From NCBI RefSeq assembly GCF_001693815.1, contig NZ_MBQD01000026.1, positions 108,161 to 172,160 of the forward strand: a stretch of DNA of 64,000 nt, written 5' to 3'. Positions 18,995 through 26,383 of the stretch are shown piece by piece. This DNA comes from Tessaracoccus lapidicaptus. GTDB taxonomy: Bacteria > Actinomycetota > Actinomycetes > Propionibacteriales > Propionibacteriaceae. Below the pieces are notes generated by a model. That model was not told the DNA's origin and did not search any database. It was given only the letters and a program-made list of their open reading frames with translations. Numbering within the stretch: the stretch's first letter is position 1; each line of letters opens with the position of its first letter. The position numbers and the translations under genes are program-made.

Positions 18995-19067
18995 GTTCGC
19001 TGAGGTCGCGCCCGACGGCGGAGCCGCCCGGGCGCGTCTCGAAGCCGACGCCGCAGGCGTCGATCCC
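18995..19067 (+). repeat. Full repeat element F6, directly before the nuclease gene
   Basis: Same element as F2 and F5 but hairpin 1 is changed on both arms (CGGC, loop GGA, GCCG instead of TGC/GCA), which keeps pairing. It ends 72 bases before the GIY-YIG start codon with hairpin 2 on the gene side. Confidence 0.9.
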
Positions 19068-19139
19068 CCCAAGCCCCCCACTCTCCACAGGCGACACATT
19101 CCGCGGCACAGCGCCGGCCCCGCCAACCATCATGCCGAC

Positions 19140-19436
19140 ATGGCTTGGACATACATGTTGGAATGCGGAGACGGCTCGTACTACGTCGGCTCGACCCGGG
19201 ACCTGGATCAGCGCGCCTGGGAGCACGGCATCGGGAGGGGCAGCCGCTACACCGCGCTGAGGCAGCCCGTCCGGCTGGTCTGGGCGCAGGAGTTCGACAA
19301 CATCGGCGAAGCCTGGCAGATGGAGCGGAAGCTCAGCGGTTGGGGTCGGGCGAAGCGGCGTGCGTTGGTCGAGGGTCGGTTCGACGACCTGCCGGGTCTG
19401 TCGGCTCGGCGACGTCGGTCGACGGACGCCGGGTGA
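19140..19436 (+). CDS. Small GIY-YIG nuclease-domain protein within the repeat island
   Basis: 98 residues, essentially one GIY-YIG domain of the YhbQ/UPF0213-like class. Visible: the strand pair YML (residues 5-7) and YYVG (14-17) standing for GIY and YIG, Arg25 in DQRAWEH, and the metal-binding Glu62 in AWQMERKLSGW, followed by a basic tail. Catalytic residues look intact. No good RBS before ATG at 19140. The gene is bracketed by repeat elements F6 (ending 72 bases upstream) and R1 (starting 4 bases after the stop) in inverted orientation, which suggests that this nuclease and the repeats belong together. Function inferred; a role in host DNA repair cannot be excluded. Confidence 0.85.
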   Translation: MAWTYMLECGDGSYYVGSTRDLDQRAWEHGIGRGSRYTALRQPVRLVWAQEFDNIGEAWQMERKLSGWGRAKRRALVEGRFDDLPGLSARRRRSTDAG

Positions 19437-19440
19437 GGGT

Positions 19441-19509
19441 GATCGACGCCTGCGGCGTCGGCTTCGAGACTCGCCCAGGTGCTCCGCACCGGGCGCGACC
19501 TCAGCGAAC
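19441..19509 (-). repeat. Full repeat element R1, directly after the nuclease gene
   Basis: Inverted copy of the 71-bp element (reads GATCGACGCC, hairpin 2, linker, hairpin 1, then CTCAGCGAAC). One mismatch in the hairpin 1 stem (AGGTGC for GGGTGC). Begins 4 bases after the nuclease stop. Confidence 0.9.
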
Positions 19510-19514
19510 GAGGT

Positions 19515-19570
19515 GGCGTCGGCTTCGAGACTCGCCCGGGTGCTGCACACCGGCCGCGACCTCAGCGAAC
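19515..19570 (-). repeat. Truncated repeat element R2
   Basis: Inverted copy that lacks the first 13 bases, so hairpin 2 has only one arm (GGCGTCGGCTTCGAG follows directly). Hairpin 1 and a core with one change (GCGGCC) remain. Confidence 0.85.
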
Positions 19571-19581
19571 GGGGTGGTTGG

Positions 19582-19652
19582 GGGATCGACGCCTGCGGCG
19601 TCGGCTTCGAGACTCGCCCGGGTGCTGCGCACCGGGCGCGACCTCAGCGAAC
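19582..19652 (-). repeat. Full repeat element R3
   Basis: Complete inverted 71-bp element, hairpin 1 loop TGC as read on this strand, and the closest match to F2. Confidence 0.9.
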
Positions 19653-19657
19653 GGATT

Positions 19658-19675
19658 GGCGCGACCTCAGCGAAC
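19658..19675 (-). repeat. Repeat core R4 (short copy)
   Basis: Inverted 18-bp core (GGCGCGACCTCAGCGAAC) without hairpins, offset 23 bases from the core of R3. It is the last copy before purQ. Confidence 0.85.
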
Positions 19676-19710
19676 AGGCAAGCGCGGCCTCGGTGGGCGG
19701 CTAGCGCCAG

Positions 19711-20385
19711 TCAGACGCGCGCGGACAGGAACTGCAGCACCGACTCGAAGAACAGGCGGCCGTCGAGCGTCGGGCTCGTCAACTCCTCGACGTTGTGCTC
19801 CGGGTGCGGCATCAGGCCGACGACGTTGCCGCGCTCGTTGGTGATCCCAGCGATGTCGTTGGCCGAACCGTTCGGGTTGTCCAGGTACCGGAAGACCACC
19901 TGGTCGTTGTCCTCGAGCTTGCGCAGCGTCTCAGGCGAGGCCTGGTAGTTGCCCTCGCCGTTCTTCAGGGCGATGGTGATCTCCTGGCCCTTCTCGAAGG
20001 CGCACGTCCACGTGGTGTCGATGGTCTCGACCCGCAGCCGCTCGTCGCGGCAGATGAAGTGCTGCCCGACGTTGCGGATCATCGCCCCCTCGAGCAGGTG
20101 CGCCTCGCACAGCAGCTGGAAGCCGTTGCAGATCCCGAGCACCGGCATGCCCGCGTTGGCGGCGTCGATGATGGTGTCCATGACCGGGCTGAACCGGGCG
20201 ATCGCGCCGCAGCGCAGGTAGTCGCCATACGAGAATCCGCCGGGCAGGATGATGGCGTCGACGCCCTGCACGGAGTCAGACCCGTGCCACAGCGGCACGG
20301 CCTCGGCGCCTGTCAGCCGGACGGCGCGCAACGCGTCATGGTCGTCGAGCGACCCCGGGAACGTGACGACGCCGATGCGGGCCAT
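19711..20385 (-). CDS. purQ: Phosphoribosylformylglycinamidine synthase subunit PurQ
   Basis: Glutaminase subunit of FGAM synthase, 224 residues, class I amidotransferase. Nucleophile Cys in GICNGFQLL and the His/Glu pair in MPHPEHN are present; the N-terminus ([17 protein letters not shown]) is typical. Start ATG shares one base with the purS stop (TGATG), so both are co-translated. The gene supplies ammonia to PurL. Confidence 0.95.
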   Translation of the reverse strand: MARIGVVTFPGSLDDHDALRAVRLTGAEAVPLWHGSDSVQGVDAIILPGGFSYGDYLRCGAIARFSPVMDTIIDAANAGMPVLGICNGFQLLCEAHLLEGAMIRNVGQHFICRDERLRVETIDTTWTCAFEKGQEITIALKNGEGNYQASPETLRKLEDNDQVVFRYLDNPNGSANDIAGITNERGNVVGLMPHPEHNVEELTSPTLDGRLFFESVLQFLSARV

Positions 20386-20624
20386 CAGTCGGCCACCACG
20401 TCGAAGGACTCGATGACGGTGTTGGCGAGCAGCTTCTCGGCCGCATCCCCGATCTCCGCCAGCACCTCGGGCGTGACCTCGCCGTCGACCTCGATCTCGA
20501 ACCGCTTGCCCTGACGGACGGTGAGCCCGTCGAAGCCGAGCCGCTTGAGGGCGCCGGTGACGGCCTTCCCCTGCGGGTCGAGGATCTCGGGCTTCGGCAT
20601 GACGTTGACGACGACGCGTGGCAT
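20385..20624 (-). CDS. purS: Phosphoribosylformylglycinamidine synthase subunit PurS
   Basis: 79-residue PurS, the small structural subunit that joins PurL and PurQ. The sequence [19 protein letters not shown] is characteristic. ATG at 20624 is chosen over longer frames because it matches family length and has TAGAAT (20637-20632) 7 bases upstream, a leaderless -10 box. It starts the purS-purQ unit. Confidence 0.93.
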   Translation of the reverse strand: MPRVVVNVMPKPEILDPQGKAVTGALKRLGFDGLTVRQGKRFEIEVDGEVTPEVLAEIGDAAEKLLANTVIESFDVVAD

Positions 20625-20685
20625 GGCCCGGATTCTAGCCCACGGCGTCCTTGCGGACGTCCGCGCGCGACGACGCCGGACAGCG

Positions 20686-21051
20686 TCAGCCCCGCGACAG
20701 CGCCACGTCGACGGCGGCGCGGATCTCGGCGGGCCCGGCGCCGAGGCGCCCCGCCTCCTCGACGAAGCTCGCTGCAAGCACCGCCAACCTCTGGTCCACG
20801 GCCCCGACCGTCCCGGTCACCACAGTGCCCTGGACCCGTCGGCTCGCCACGAGCCCATCTGCCTCGAGCTCCCGGTACGTCCGCATCACGGTCCCTGGAG
20901 CCAGGCCGAGGTCCTGGGCCAGCTGCCTGACCGTCGGCAGCCTCGTCCCCGAGGCCAGGGTGCCGGTGCGGATGAGCCCGGCGAGTTGTCGCCGCAGCTG
21001 CTCATACGGTGGCGTGGGATCGGCGGAGTCCACGCGCAGCGAGACGGTCAC
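20686..21051 (-). CDS. GntR-family regulator, YtrA subfamily
   Basis: 121 residues: an N-terminal GntR winged helix (PPYEQLRRQLAGLIRTGTL, then LPTVRQLAQDLGLAPGTVMR) and only a short helical tail, as in the YtrA subfamily. GTG at 21051 overlaps the stop of the upstream membrane-protein gene (GTGA). YtrA regulators usually repress a neighbouring transporter or membrane operon; the two palindromes at 21967 and 22009 are its likely sites, so this would be an autoregulated two-gene operon. Confidence 0.88.
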   Translation of the reverse strand: MTVSLRVDSADPTPPYEQLRRQLAGLIRTGTLASGTRLPTVRQLAQDLGLAPGTVMRTYRELEADGLVASRRVQGTVVTGTVGAVDQRLAVLAASFVEEAGRLGAGPAEIRAAVDVALSRG

Positions 21052-21956
21052 CGGGCACCGCCGTCGCGCGGCACGAGGAGGATCACGCCGGCGCCGATCA
21101 GACCCACGAGCGCGACGACGGCGCCGAGGAGGCTCACCACCCCGGCTGCCGTGACGAGGGGGACCGGCGCGAGCTGCACCAGGTCCATGCCCCCGACGAG
21201 CAGCACGGCGAACGCCGCGCCGCCGACGCCTACGCCGAGCCCGGCGACGATCCCCTCGGCGGTGATCCGGCGCAGCGCGTCGTCGACCCGCACGAGTTCC
21301 GGATCGGCGCCGTTGCGCGGACGCCGCGCCGTCATGCCGAGCCCGATGCCCGTCGCCACCAGCAGCAGCACCAGCGCGATGCCCACCCACAGGGTGTAGA
21401 AGCTGCCCGGGTACGGGCTGCGCAGCGAGCCGAAGACACCCTCGGCGGCGCCGTCGCCCTGGGTCCACGAGGCCGCCACGGCACGCCCGGCACGGCCCAT
21501 GTCGTCTGGCGAGGCTGCCAGCGTCGAGAAGAGGACCGCGGTGAGGAGCAGGGCCAGCAGGCAGGCCACCCACCTGGTCAGGGCAGCAGGGAGATAGTCC
21601 CTCAGGCGCCGGTGTTCGATCCCGGCGCTGCCCCGGACACGCGCCGCCTTGTAGACGCTGCGCTGGCCCACGACGATGGCGGCCACGACGGCGGTCGCCG
21701 CGAGCAGGGGCGCAGCGAAGGCGTAGGGCCGCAGGTGTCCGAACGACACGGCGCCCACCGCCACCACCGCGCCGGCTACCATCCCGATCACCCGCCACCC
21801 GATCGTCGCACGACGCAGTGACCTCAATCCGGGGTAGACCGACTCGTCGAATGCGAGGGATCGGGCCCGCCGTCGCCCCAGCAGCAGTGCGGCGGCGAGC
21901 GCCATCACGACGGTCAGCGAGAGCAGTACCAGCGAGAAGAGTCCTGAGACGGCCAT
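21048..21956 (-). CDS. Multi-pass membrane protein of the GntR operon
   Basis: 302 residues with about seven predicted membrane segments (for example SLVLLSLTVVMALAAALLLG near the N-terminus and VVALVGLIGAGVILLV near the C-terminus) and no recognised catalytic motif. Strong RBS AAGGAGG before ATG at 21956. Co-transcribed with the YtrA-type regulator. Similar DUF-type membrane proteins are paired with GntR regulators in actinobacteria; the function is not known. Confidence 0.8.
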   Translation of the reverse strand: MAVSGLFSLVLLSLTVVMALAAALLLGRRRARSLAFDESVYPGLRSLRRATIGWRVIGMVAGAVVAVGAVSFGHLRPYAFAAPLLAATAVVAAIVVGQRSVYKAARVRGSAGIEHRRLRDYLPAALTRWVACLLALLLTAVLFSTLAASPDDMGRAGRAVAASWTQGDGAAEGVFGSLRSPYPGSFYTLWVGIALVLLLVATGIGLGMTARRPRNGADPELVRVDDALRRITAEGIVAGLGVGVGGAAFAVLLVGGMDLVQLAPVPLVTAAGVVSLLGAVVALVGLIGAGVILLVPRDGGAR

Positions 21957-21966
21957 GGCGCCCTCC

Positions 21967-21988
21967 TTGTATCATGTAGGTGACACAA
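21967..21988. promoter_or_regulatory. GntR/YtrA operator O1
   Basis: Inverted repeat TTGTATCA-N6-TGACACAA, 10 bases upstream of the membrane-protein start codon and touching its ribosome-binding site. Confidence 0.7.
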
Positions 21989-22008
21989 AGCTATCCCCCG
22001 GCTCACCC

Positions 22009-22030
22009 TTGTGTCAACACCTTGATACAA
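22009..22030. promoter_or_regulatory. GntR/YtrA operator O2
   Basis: Inverted repeat TTGTGTCA-N6-TGATACAA, the reverse-orientation twin of O1. The centres are 42 bases apart, about four helical turns, so two dimers would lie on the same DNA face. It is 34 bases before the divergent aminotransferase. Confidence 0.7.
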
Positions 22031-22063
22031 CACGCGGGGAGGCCCCGGGCTACCCTGAGCGGC

Positions 22064-23236
22064 ATGCCGTCGTCGCGCTCCGCCGTTCCCCCGTTCGAGG
22101 TCATGACCGTCCTCGACCGCGTGGCCACGCTGCGCTCGGCCGGCCGCGACGTCATCTCACTGTGCGCCGGGGAACCCGCGGGCGGGGCGCCGTCGGCCGT
22201 CAACGCCGAGGCAGCGCGGCTGCACGCGGAGGGCAGACCCTTCGGCTACACGCCGGCGCTCGGGATCCGTCCGCTGCGCGAGGCTCTTTCCGGGCACTAC
22301 CGCCGCTGGTACGGCGTGGAGCTCGACCCGGAGCGGGTGGCGGTCACGACCGGCTCGTCGGGCGCGTTCCTGCTCGCGTTCCTGGCGGCCTTCGAGGCGG
22401 GCGACCGGGTGGCGCTGGCCCGCCCCGGCTACCCCGCCTACCGCAACATCCTCACCTCGCTCGGCTGCGAGGTCGTCGACATCGACTGCGGCCCGGAGGT
22501 GCGGTTCCAGCCCACCGTCGAGCTGCTCGCCGCCGCGCACGCCGAGCGCCCCCTGTCGGGCCTCGTGCTCGCCTCCCCCGCCAACCCCACCGGCACCATG
22601 GTCAGCCGCGACGAGCTACGTGATCTCGTGGCCTGGTGCGACGGGCAGGGGGTCCTGCTCGTCAGCGACGAGATCTACCACGGCGTCACCTACCCGCCCG
22701 GCGCGGATCGCGGCGCCTCCGCCTTGGACGAGAGCGACCGCGCCGTCGTCGTGTCCTCGTTCAGCAAGTACTGGGGCATGACGGGCTGGCGGCTGGGCTG
22801 GCTCGTCATGCCCGAGGATCTGGCGCCCGCCGTCGACGCGCTCGCCGGAAACCTGGCGCTCTGCCCGCCGGCGCCGGCGCAGTACGCCGCGCTGCGCGCG
22901 TTCGACGACTCCTCCTACGCCGAGTGCGACGCCGCCGTGGCCGACTTCGCGGCCGCCCGCGAGGTGCTGTTGGCCAACGAGACGCGTCTGGGCTGGGGTG
23001 TCGCCGCACCGGCCGACGGCGCGTTCTACTACTACGCCGATCTGGGCCCCCAGCTCGACCGGTGGGGGACGTCGGCCGCCTACGCGTCGGCGCTGCTGGA
23101 GGCCACCGGCGTCGCCGTCACCCCGGGGCGCGACTTCGACGCCCGCCTCGGCGACCGCACGGTGCGGATCAGTTTCGCGGCCGGGAGCGCGGCGATCGCC
23201 GAGGCCGTCGAGCGGATCGTCGCGTTCCAGCGCTGA
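22064..23236 (+). CDS. Pyridoxal-phosphate aminotransferase, class I/II
   Basis: Fold-type I aminotransferase of 390 residues. PLP-binding Lys is in SSFSKYWGMTGWRLGW; other class I marks are SPANPTGTM and SDEIYHG, and the C-terminal substrate Arg in RISFAAG. TACCCT (22051-22056) stands 7 bases before ATG at 22064, a leaderless pattern; upstream in-frame codons overlap the operator and are rejected. An aspartate- or alanine-type activity is likely; the amino acid cannot be read from the sequence. Confidence 0.88.
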   Translation: MPSSRSAVPPFEVMTVLDRVATLRSAGRDVISLCAGEPAGGAPSAVNAEAARLHAEGRPFGYTPALGIRPLREALSGHYRRWYGVELDPERVAVTTGSSGAFLLAFLAAFEAGDRVALARPGYPAYRNILTSLGCEVVDIDCGPEVRFQPTVELLAAAHAERPLSGLVLASPANPTGTMVSRDELRDLVAWCDGQGVLLVSDEIYHGVTYPPGADRGASALDESDRAVVVSSFSKYWGMTGWRLGWLVMPEDLAPAVDALAGNLALCPPAPAQYAALRAFDDSSYAECDAAVADFAAAREVLLANETRLGWGVAAPADGAFYYYADLGPQLDRWGTSAAYASALLEATGVAVTPGRDFDARLGDRTVRISFAAGSAAIAEAVERIVAFQR

Positions 23237-23239
23237 GGG

Positions 23240-23857
23240 TCACCGGCTGACGGTGGGGTCTCCGTCGATCCAGAACCGCAGCGGGAAGTCCGCCGCCTTC
23301 CCCACCCCGATGCGGGGGCCGACCGCCACCATCGGCTCCTCTCCGCTGCGCGGCCGCACCGTGATGGCGGTGGACCCGTCCAACGGGGCGCCGGCGTCGG
23401 CGAGCGTGATCCCCATCGCGACCGTGAGCCGCGCGGGCCCCGACGCGAGGTCGGTGTCGCGGCGGGTGACGCCCTTGGCCGCGCGCCGGGCCCTGGCGAT
23501 CTCGACCCCTTCGACCACCTCCCCCGCGCGGACCAGGACCCCGGTGGGGGTGCCGTCGACGGCGACGACGACGTTGAAGCAGGTGTGCAGGCCCATGTGC
23601 CGGTACACGTAGGCGTGGCGGGGCGGGCCGAACATCGCGGCGTTGCGCGCCGAAGGCCCGCGGTAGGCGTGCGAGGCCGGGTCGTACCCGCCGCCGTAGG
23701 CCTCCACCTCGGTGATCCGCAGCGACACCCGCTCCCCGTCCCGGTCCACGGTCAGCGTGCCGTCGAGCAGCGCGCGCGCCTCCGCCGCGACGGCCTCGAG
23801 CAGCGCGACCGCGTCGTCCGGCAGGTCGGGGTAGCCGATCGCGGGATGGACCAGCAT
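23240..23857 (-). CDS. DNA-3-methyladenine glycosylase (AAG/MPG family)
   Basis: 205-residue base-excision repair glycosylase for alkylated purines. Characteristic segments: RITEVEAYGGGYDPASHAYRG with the catalytic Glu, TPTGVLVRAGE, and SGPARLTVAMGI. ATG at 23857 shares one base with the stop of the upstream gene (TGATG); the longer frame is a read-through of that gene. Length fits the family (about 200). Confidence 0.9.
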   Translation of the reverse strand: MLVHPAIGYPDLPDDAVALLEAVAAEARALLDGTLTVDRDGERVSLRITEVEAYGGGYDPASHAYRGPSARNAAMFGPPRHAYVYRHMGLHTCFNVVVAVDGTPTGVLVRAGEVVEGVEIARARRAAKGVTRRDTDLASGPARLTVAMGITLADAGAPLDGSTAITVRPRSGEEPMVAVGPRIGVGKAADFPLRFWIDGDPTVSR

Positions 23858-24705
23858 CACTCGGGGCGCGGGGTGAGTAGGTCGGTCAGCGCCTCCCCCA
23901 GCGGAGAGACGGGCATGTCCGCGCCGTCGATGTGCGTGACGGGGGCGACGATGCGCCCGCTCGACAGCAGCCACACGCCTCGGGCGCGGGCGAGGTCGTC
24001 GCGGTGCAGCGGGACCACCCGAACGTCGAGCCCCGCAGCGGGCGCCTTGTCCAGCAGCTCGGCGATGGTGATGGAGCGGAGGATGCCGTCCAGCGGCGGG
24101 GTGACGAGCACCCCGTCCAGGTCCAGGACCACGCTGGAGGTGGGGCCCTCAAGCAGGGAGCCCGACGGCGTGACGAAGATGACGTCGTCGGCACCGTTGG
24201 CCTTCGCGTAGCGCTTGGCCGCCATGTTGATGCCGTAGGACAGCGACTTCGCGCCCGGCAGCAGCCAGGGCAGCGGGGCGACGTCGGCGCCCTCGAACCC
24301 GCGGTCCAGGACCAGGACGCGCACGCCGTCGGTCCGCTCACGCTTGGTGGTGGCGTCGAGCGGGGCGGCCATCACCCACCCGTTCGGCTCATCGAGGCCC
24401 TCTGGTCCGCGCGTCATGATGAGCCGCAGCACCGCCTCGGGCTCGGCGTCCCAGTCCCACGCGCCGAGGATGGCGTCGACGGCGCGACGGTAGCCCGCGT
24501 CGTCGGGGTCGGGTAGTTGCAGGATGCGGGCCGAGGCGGCGAGCCGGTCGAGGTGCTCGTCGAGGTGGTGCGCGCGGCCGAAGCTCGCGAGCAGCGCGTC
24601 GAAGACGCCGTCGCCCCGCACGACGCCCTGGTCGTCGGCGCGGACGATGGGGATGGTGGGGTCGACGAGCGTGCCGTCGAGGAGGGCGAGCATGCGGATG
24701 GTCAT
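23857..24705 (-). CDS. Aminodeoxychorismate lyase-like class IV aminotransferase
   Basis: Fold-type IV PLP enzyme of 282 residues. The PLP Lys is in GAKSLSYGINMAAKRYAKANG (GAKSLSYG segment), and VIFVTPSGSLLEGPTSSV matches the phosphate-binding region of PabC/BCAT/D-alanine transaminases. PabC would release 4-aminobenzoate for folate. TAGTGT (24718-24713) is 7 bases before ATG at 24705 (leaderless). Branched-chain or D-amino-acid transaminase is the alternative. Confidence 0.8.
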   Translation of the reverse strand: MTIRMLALLDGTLVDPTIPIVRADDQGVVRGDGVFDALLASFGRAHHLDEHLDRLAASARILQLPDPDDAGYRRAVDAILGAWDWDAEPEAVLRLIMTRGPEGLDEPNGWVMAAPLDATTKRERTDGVRVLVLDRGFEGADVAPLPWLLPGAKSLSYGINMAAKRYAKANGADDVIFVTPSGSLLEGPTSSVVLDLDGVLVTPPLDGILRSITIAELLDKAPAAGLDVRVVPLHRDDLARARGVWLLSSGRIVAPVTHIDGADMPVSPLGEALTDLLTPRPE

Positions 24706-24722
24706 GCCGTCGACACTAGCCC

Positions 24723-25616
24723 TCAGGCGGGAACCGCGGGCTGGAAGTCGCGGCCGGTGAGGCGGCGGAACGCCTCGAGGTAGCGCTCGCGCGTGGCCGC
24801 CACGACCTCGGCGGGCAGCGGCGGGGGCGGGGTGTCGGAGGCCTTGTCCCAGCCGGATTCGTGCGCGAGCCAGTCGCGGACGTACTGCTTGTCGAAGCTC
24901 GGCAGCGACTCCCCCGGCCGCCACGCGGCGGCGTCCCAGAAGCGGGAGGAGTCGGGGGTGAGCACCTCGTCCGCGAGCACTAGCGTCCCGTCGGCGCGGC
25001 GGCCGAACTCGAACTTGGTGTCGGCGAGGATGATGCCGCGCTCGGCGGCGATGGCCTCGGCGCGTCGGTAGATCGCCAGCGTGAGGTCACGCAGCTCGGC
25101 CGCCAGCTGATCGCCGTGGAGGCGGGCGATGGTGGCGAAGTCGACGTTCTCGTCGTGCTCGCCGAGCGGGGCCTTGATGGCCGGCGTGAAGATGGGTTCG
25201 GGAAGCTTGTCGCCGTCGCGGAGTCCGCCCGGCAGCGGAACGCCGCACACGGTCCGCGACTGCTGGTACTCGGTCCACCCGGAGCCGGTGAGGTAGCCGC
25301 GGGCCACGCACTCGACCTCCACCATGTCGAGTGCCTCGACGAGCGTCGCGCGCCCGGCGACCGCGGCCGGCACGTCGGTGGAGACCACGTGGTTGTCGAC
25401 GAGGTCGGCCAGCTGATCGAACCACCAGAGGCTGAGCTGCGTGAGGATGGCTCCCTTGTCGGGGATCGGCGTCGCCAGCACGTGGTCGAAGGCCGAGATG
25501 TTGTCGGTGGCCACCATGAGGATCCGCTCGACCCCCTCGTCCTCGACGGTGTACAGCTCGCGGACCTTGCCCGCGTGGCGGAGGGGGAGGTTGACCAGGG
25601 CGCCGAACTGACTCAC
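24723..25616 (-). CDS. purC: SAICAR synthetase
   Basis: Phosphoribosylaminoimidazole-succinocarboxamide synthase, 297 residues, the longer PurC form. Motifs: LRHAGKVRELY, VATDNISAFDHVL, VECVARGYLTGSGW and ILADTKFEFG. GTG at 25616 overlaps the chelatase stop (GTGA). Purine pathway step 7 (CAIR plus aspartate). Confidence 0.95.
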   Translation of the reverse strand: MSQFGALVNLPLRHAGKVRELYTVEDEGVERILMVATDNISAFDHVLATPIPDKGAILTQLSLWWFDQLADLVDNHVVSTDVPAAVAGRATLVEALDMVEVECVARGYLTGSGWTEYQQSRTVCGVPLPGGLRDGDKLPEPIFTPAIKAPLGEHDENVDFATIARLHGDQLAAELRDLTLAIYRRAEAIAAERGIILADTKFEFGRRADGTLVLADEVLTPDSSRFWDAAAWRPGESLPSFDKQYVRDWLAHESGWDKASDTPPPPLPAEVVAATRERYLEAFRRLTGRDFQPAVPA

Positions 25617-26308
25617 GCGGAGAGCCTAGCGTCCTGCGCCGCGCGCGCGATGACGAGATCAGCCAGCGCGCCGGTCTGGGACAGGCCGCCCGCCACCATC
25701 GGGATGTCGAGGGCGTCGCAGCGGGCCGCCATGCGGTCGTGGTCGCGGTCCTCCGACACGACGAACGAGACGCCGACCACCCGGTCCGCGAGGCCGCGGA
25801 CGTGGGCCACGACAGCCTCCAGCGGCTCGGCGCCGTCGACGGCGGCCAGGGCCCATGGCCCCCAGCCGAGGCGGTGTGCGGTGGCGGGCTCCTCCACGCT
25901 CGCGAGGTCGCGCCCCCCTGCCGGGCCCACGAGCACGACGGCCGTGGCCGGATCCGGCACGATGCCCGCCGCGGCCAGGAGTTCCTCGCAGGCGTCGAAC
26001 AGGCGGGGATCGGGCCCGAGCGTGGGCCTCAGCTGGACGTCCGCACCCGCCGCGGCCAGTTCTCGGGCGGCGCCGGGCAGCGCGCTCGCGTGGCGGTCCC
26101 GGGGGTCAAGCAGGAGCGGGATGGCGACGGCCGCACGCCCCAGTTCCGCGGACAGCTCCGACGGGGTGGGCCCGTGATGCCCGAGGTAACACGCCCCCAC
26201 GCCCCGCCCGGAACGGACCCGGTCGCGGACGGCGTCGACGAGCCGCTCCACGCCGTCGCTGTGGCGCGGGTCAGGCGAGCCGGGGGCGATCAGGACGATG
26301 TCAGGCAT
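25613..26308 (-). CDS. CbiX/SirB-like sirohydrochlorin chelatase family protein
   Basis: 231 residues with the two-lobed class II chelatase fold. The context (downstream of the sulfite reductase operon) suggests ferrochelation of sirohydrochlorin for siroheme. The first lobe reads LIAPGSPDPRHSDGVERL where the family usually has HGS with the metal-binding His, so that His is missing; the second conserved His region (LLLDPRDRHASALPGAA) is kept. TAGGTT (26320-26315) is 6 bases before ATG at 26308. Whether it still chelates is uncertain; it is translationally coupled to purC. Confidence 0.7.
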   Translation of the reverse strand: MPDIVLIAPGSPDPRHSDGVERLVDAVRDRVRSGRGVGACYLGHHGPTPSELSAELGRAAVAIPLLLDPRDRHASALPGAARELAAAGADVQLRPTLGPDPRLFDACEELLAAAGIVPDPATAVVLVGPAGGRDLASVEEPATAHRLGWGPWALAAVDGAEPLEAVVAHVRGLADRVVGVSFVVSEDRDHDRMAARCDALDIPMVAGGLSQTGALADLVIARAAQDARLSA

Positions 26309-26383
26309 TGGGCCAACCTAGTTGTCTCGGAGGTCACCGCGTCGCGCCGCGCCTCCGCGGACGGCTGGGCGGGGGGTGGCGCG

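Noticed and set aside
18448..19152. N-terminal extension of PepN through the repeat island
   Set aside because: The added 235 residues are translations of repeat copies, with no homology to M1 peptidases. The family N-terminus begins at 18447.
18483..19675. CRISPR array
   Set aside because: Cores are not evenly spaced with unique spacers, occur in both orientations, contain long hairpins, and no cas gene is near.
20641..20665. CGTCC/GGACG stem after the GntR gene as a terminator
   Set aside because: Only 5 pairs and no T-tract; could be chance at this GC content.
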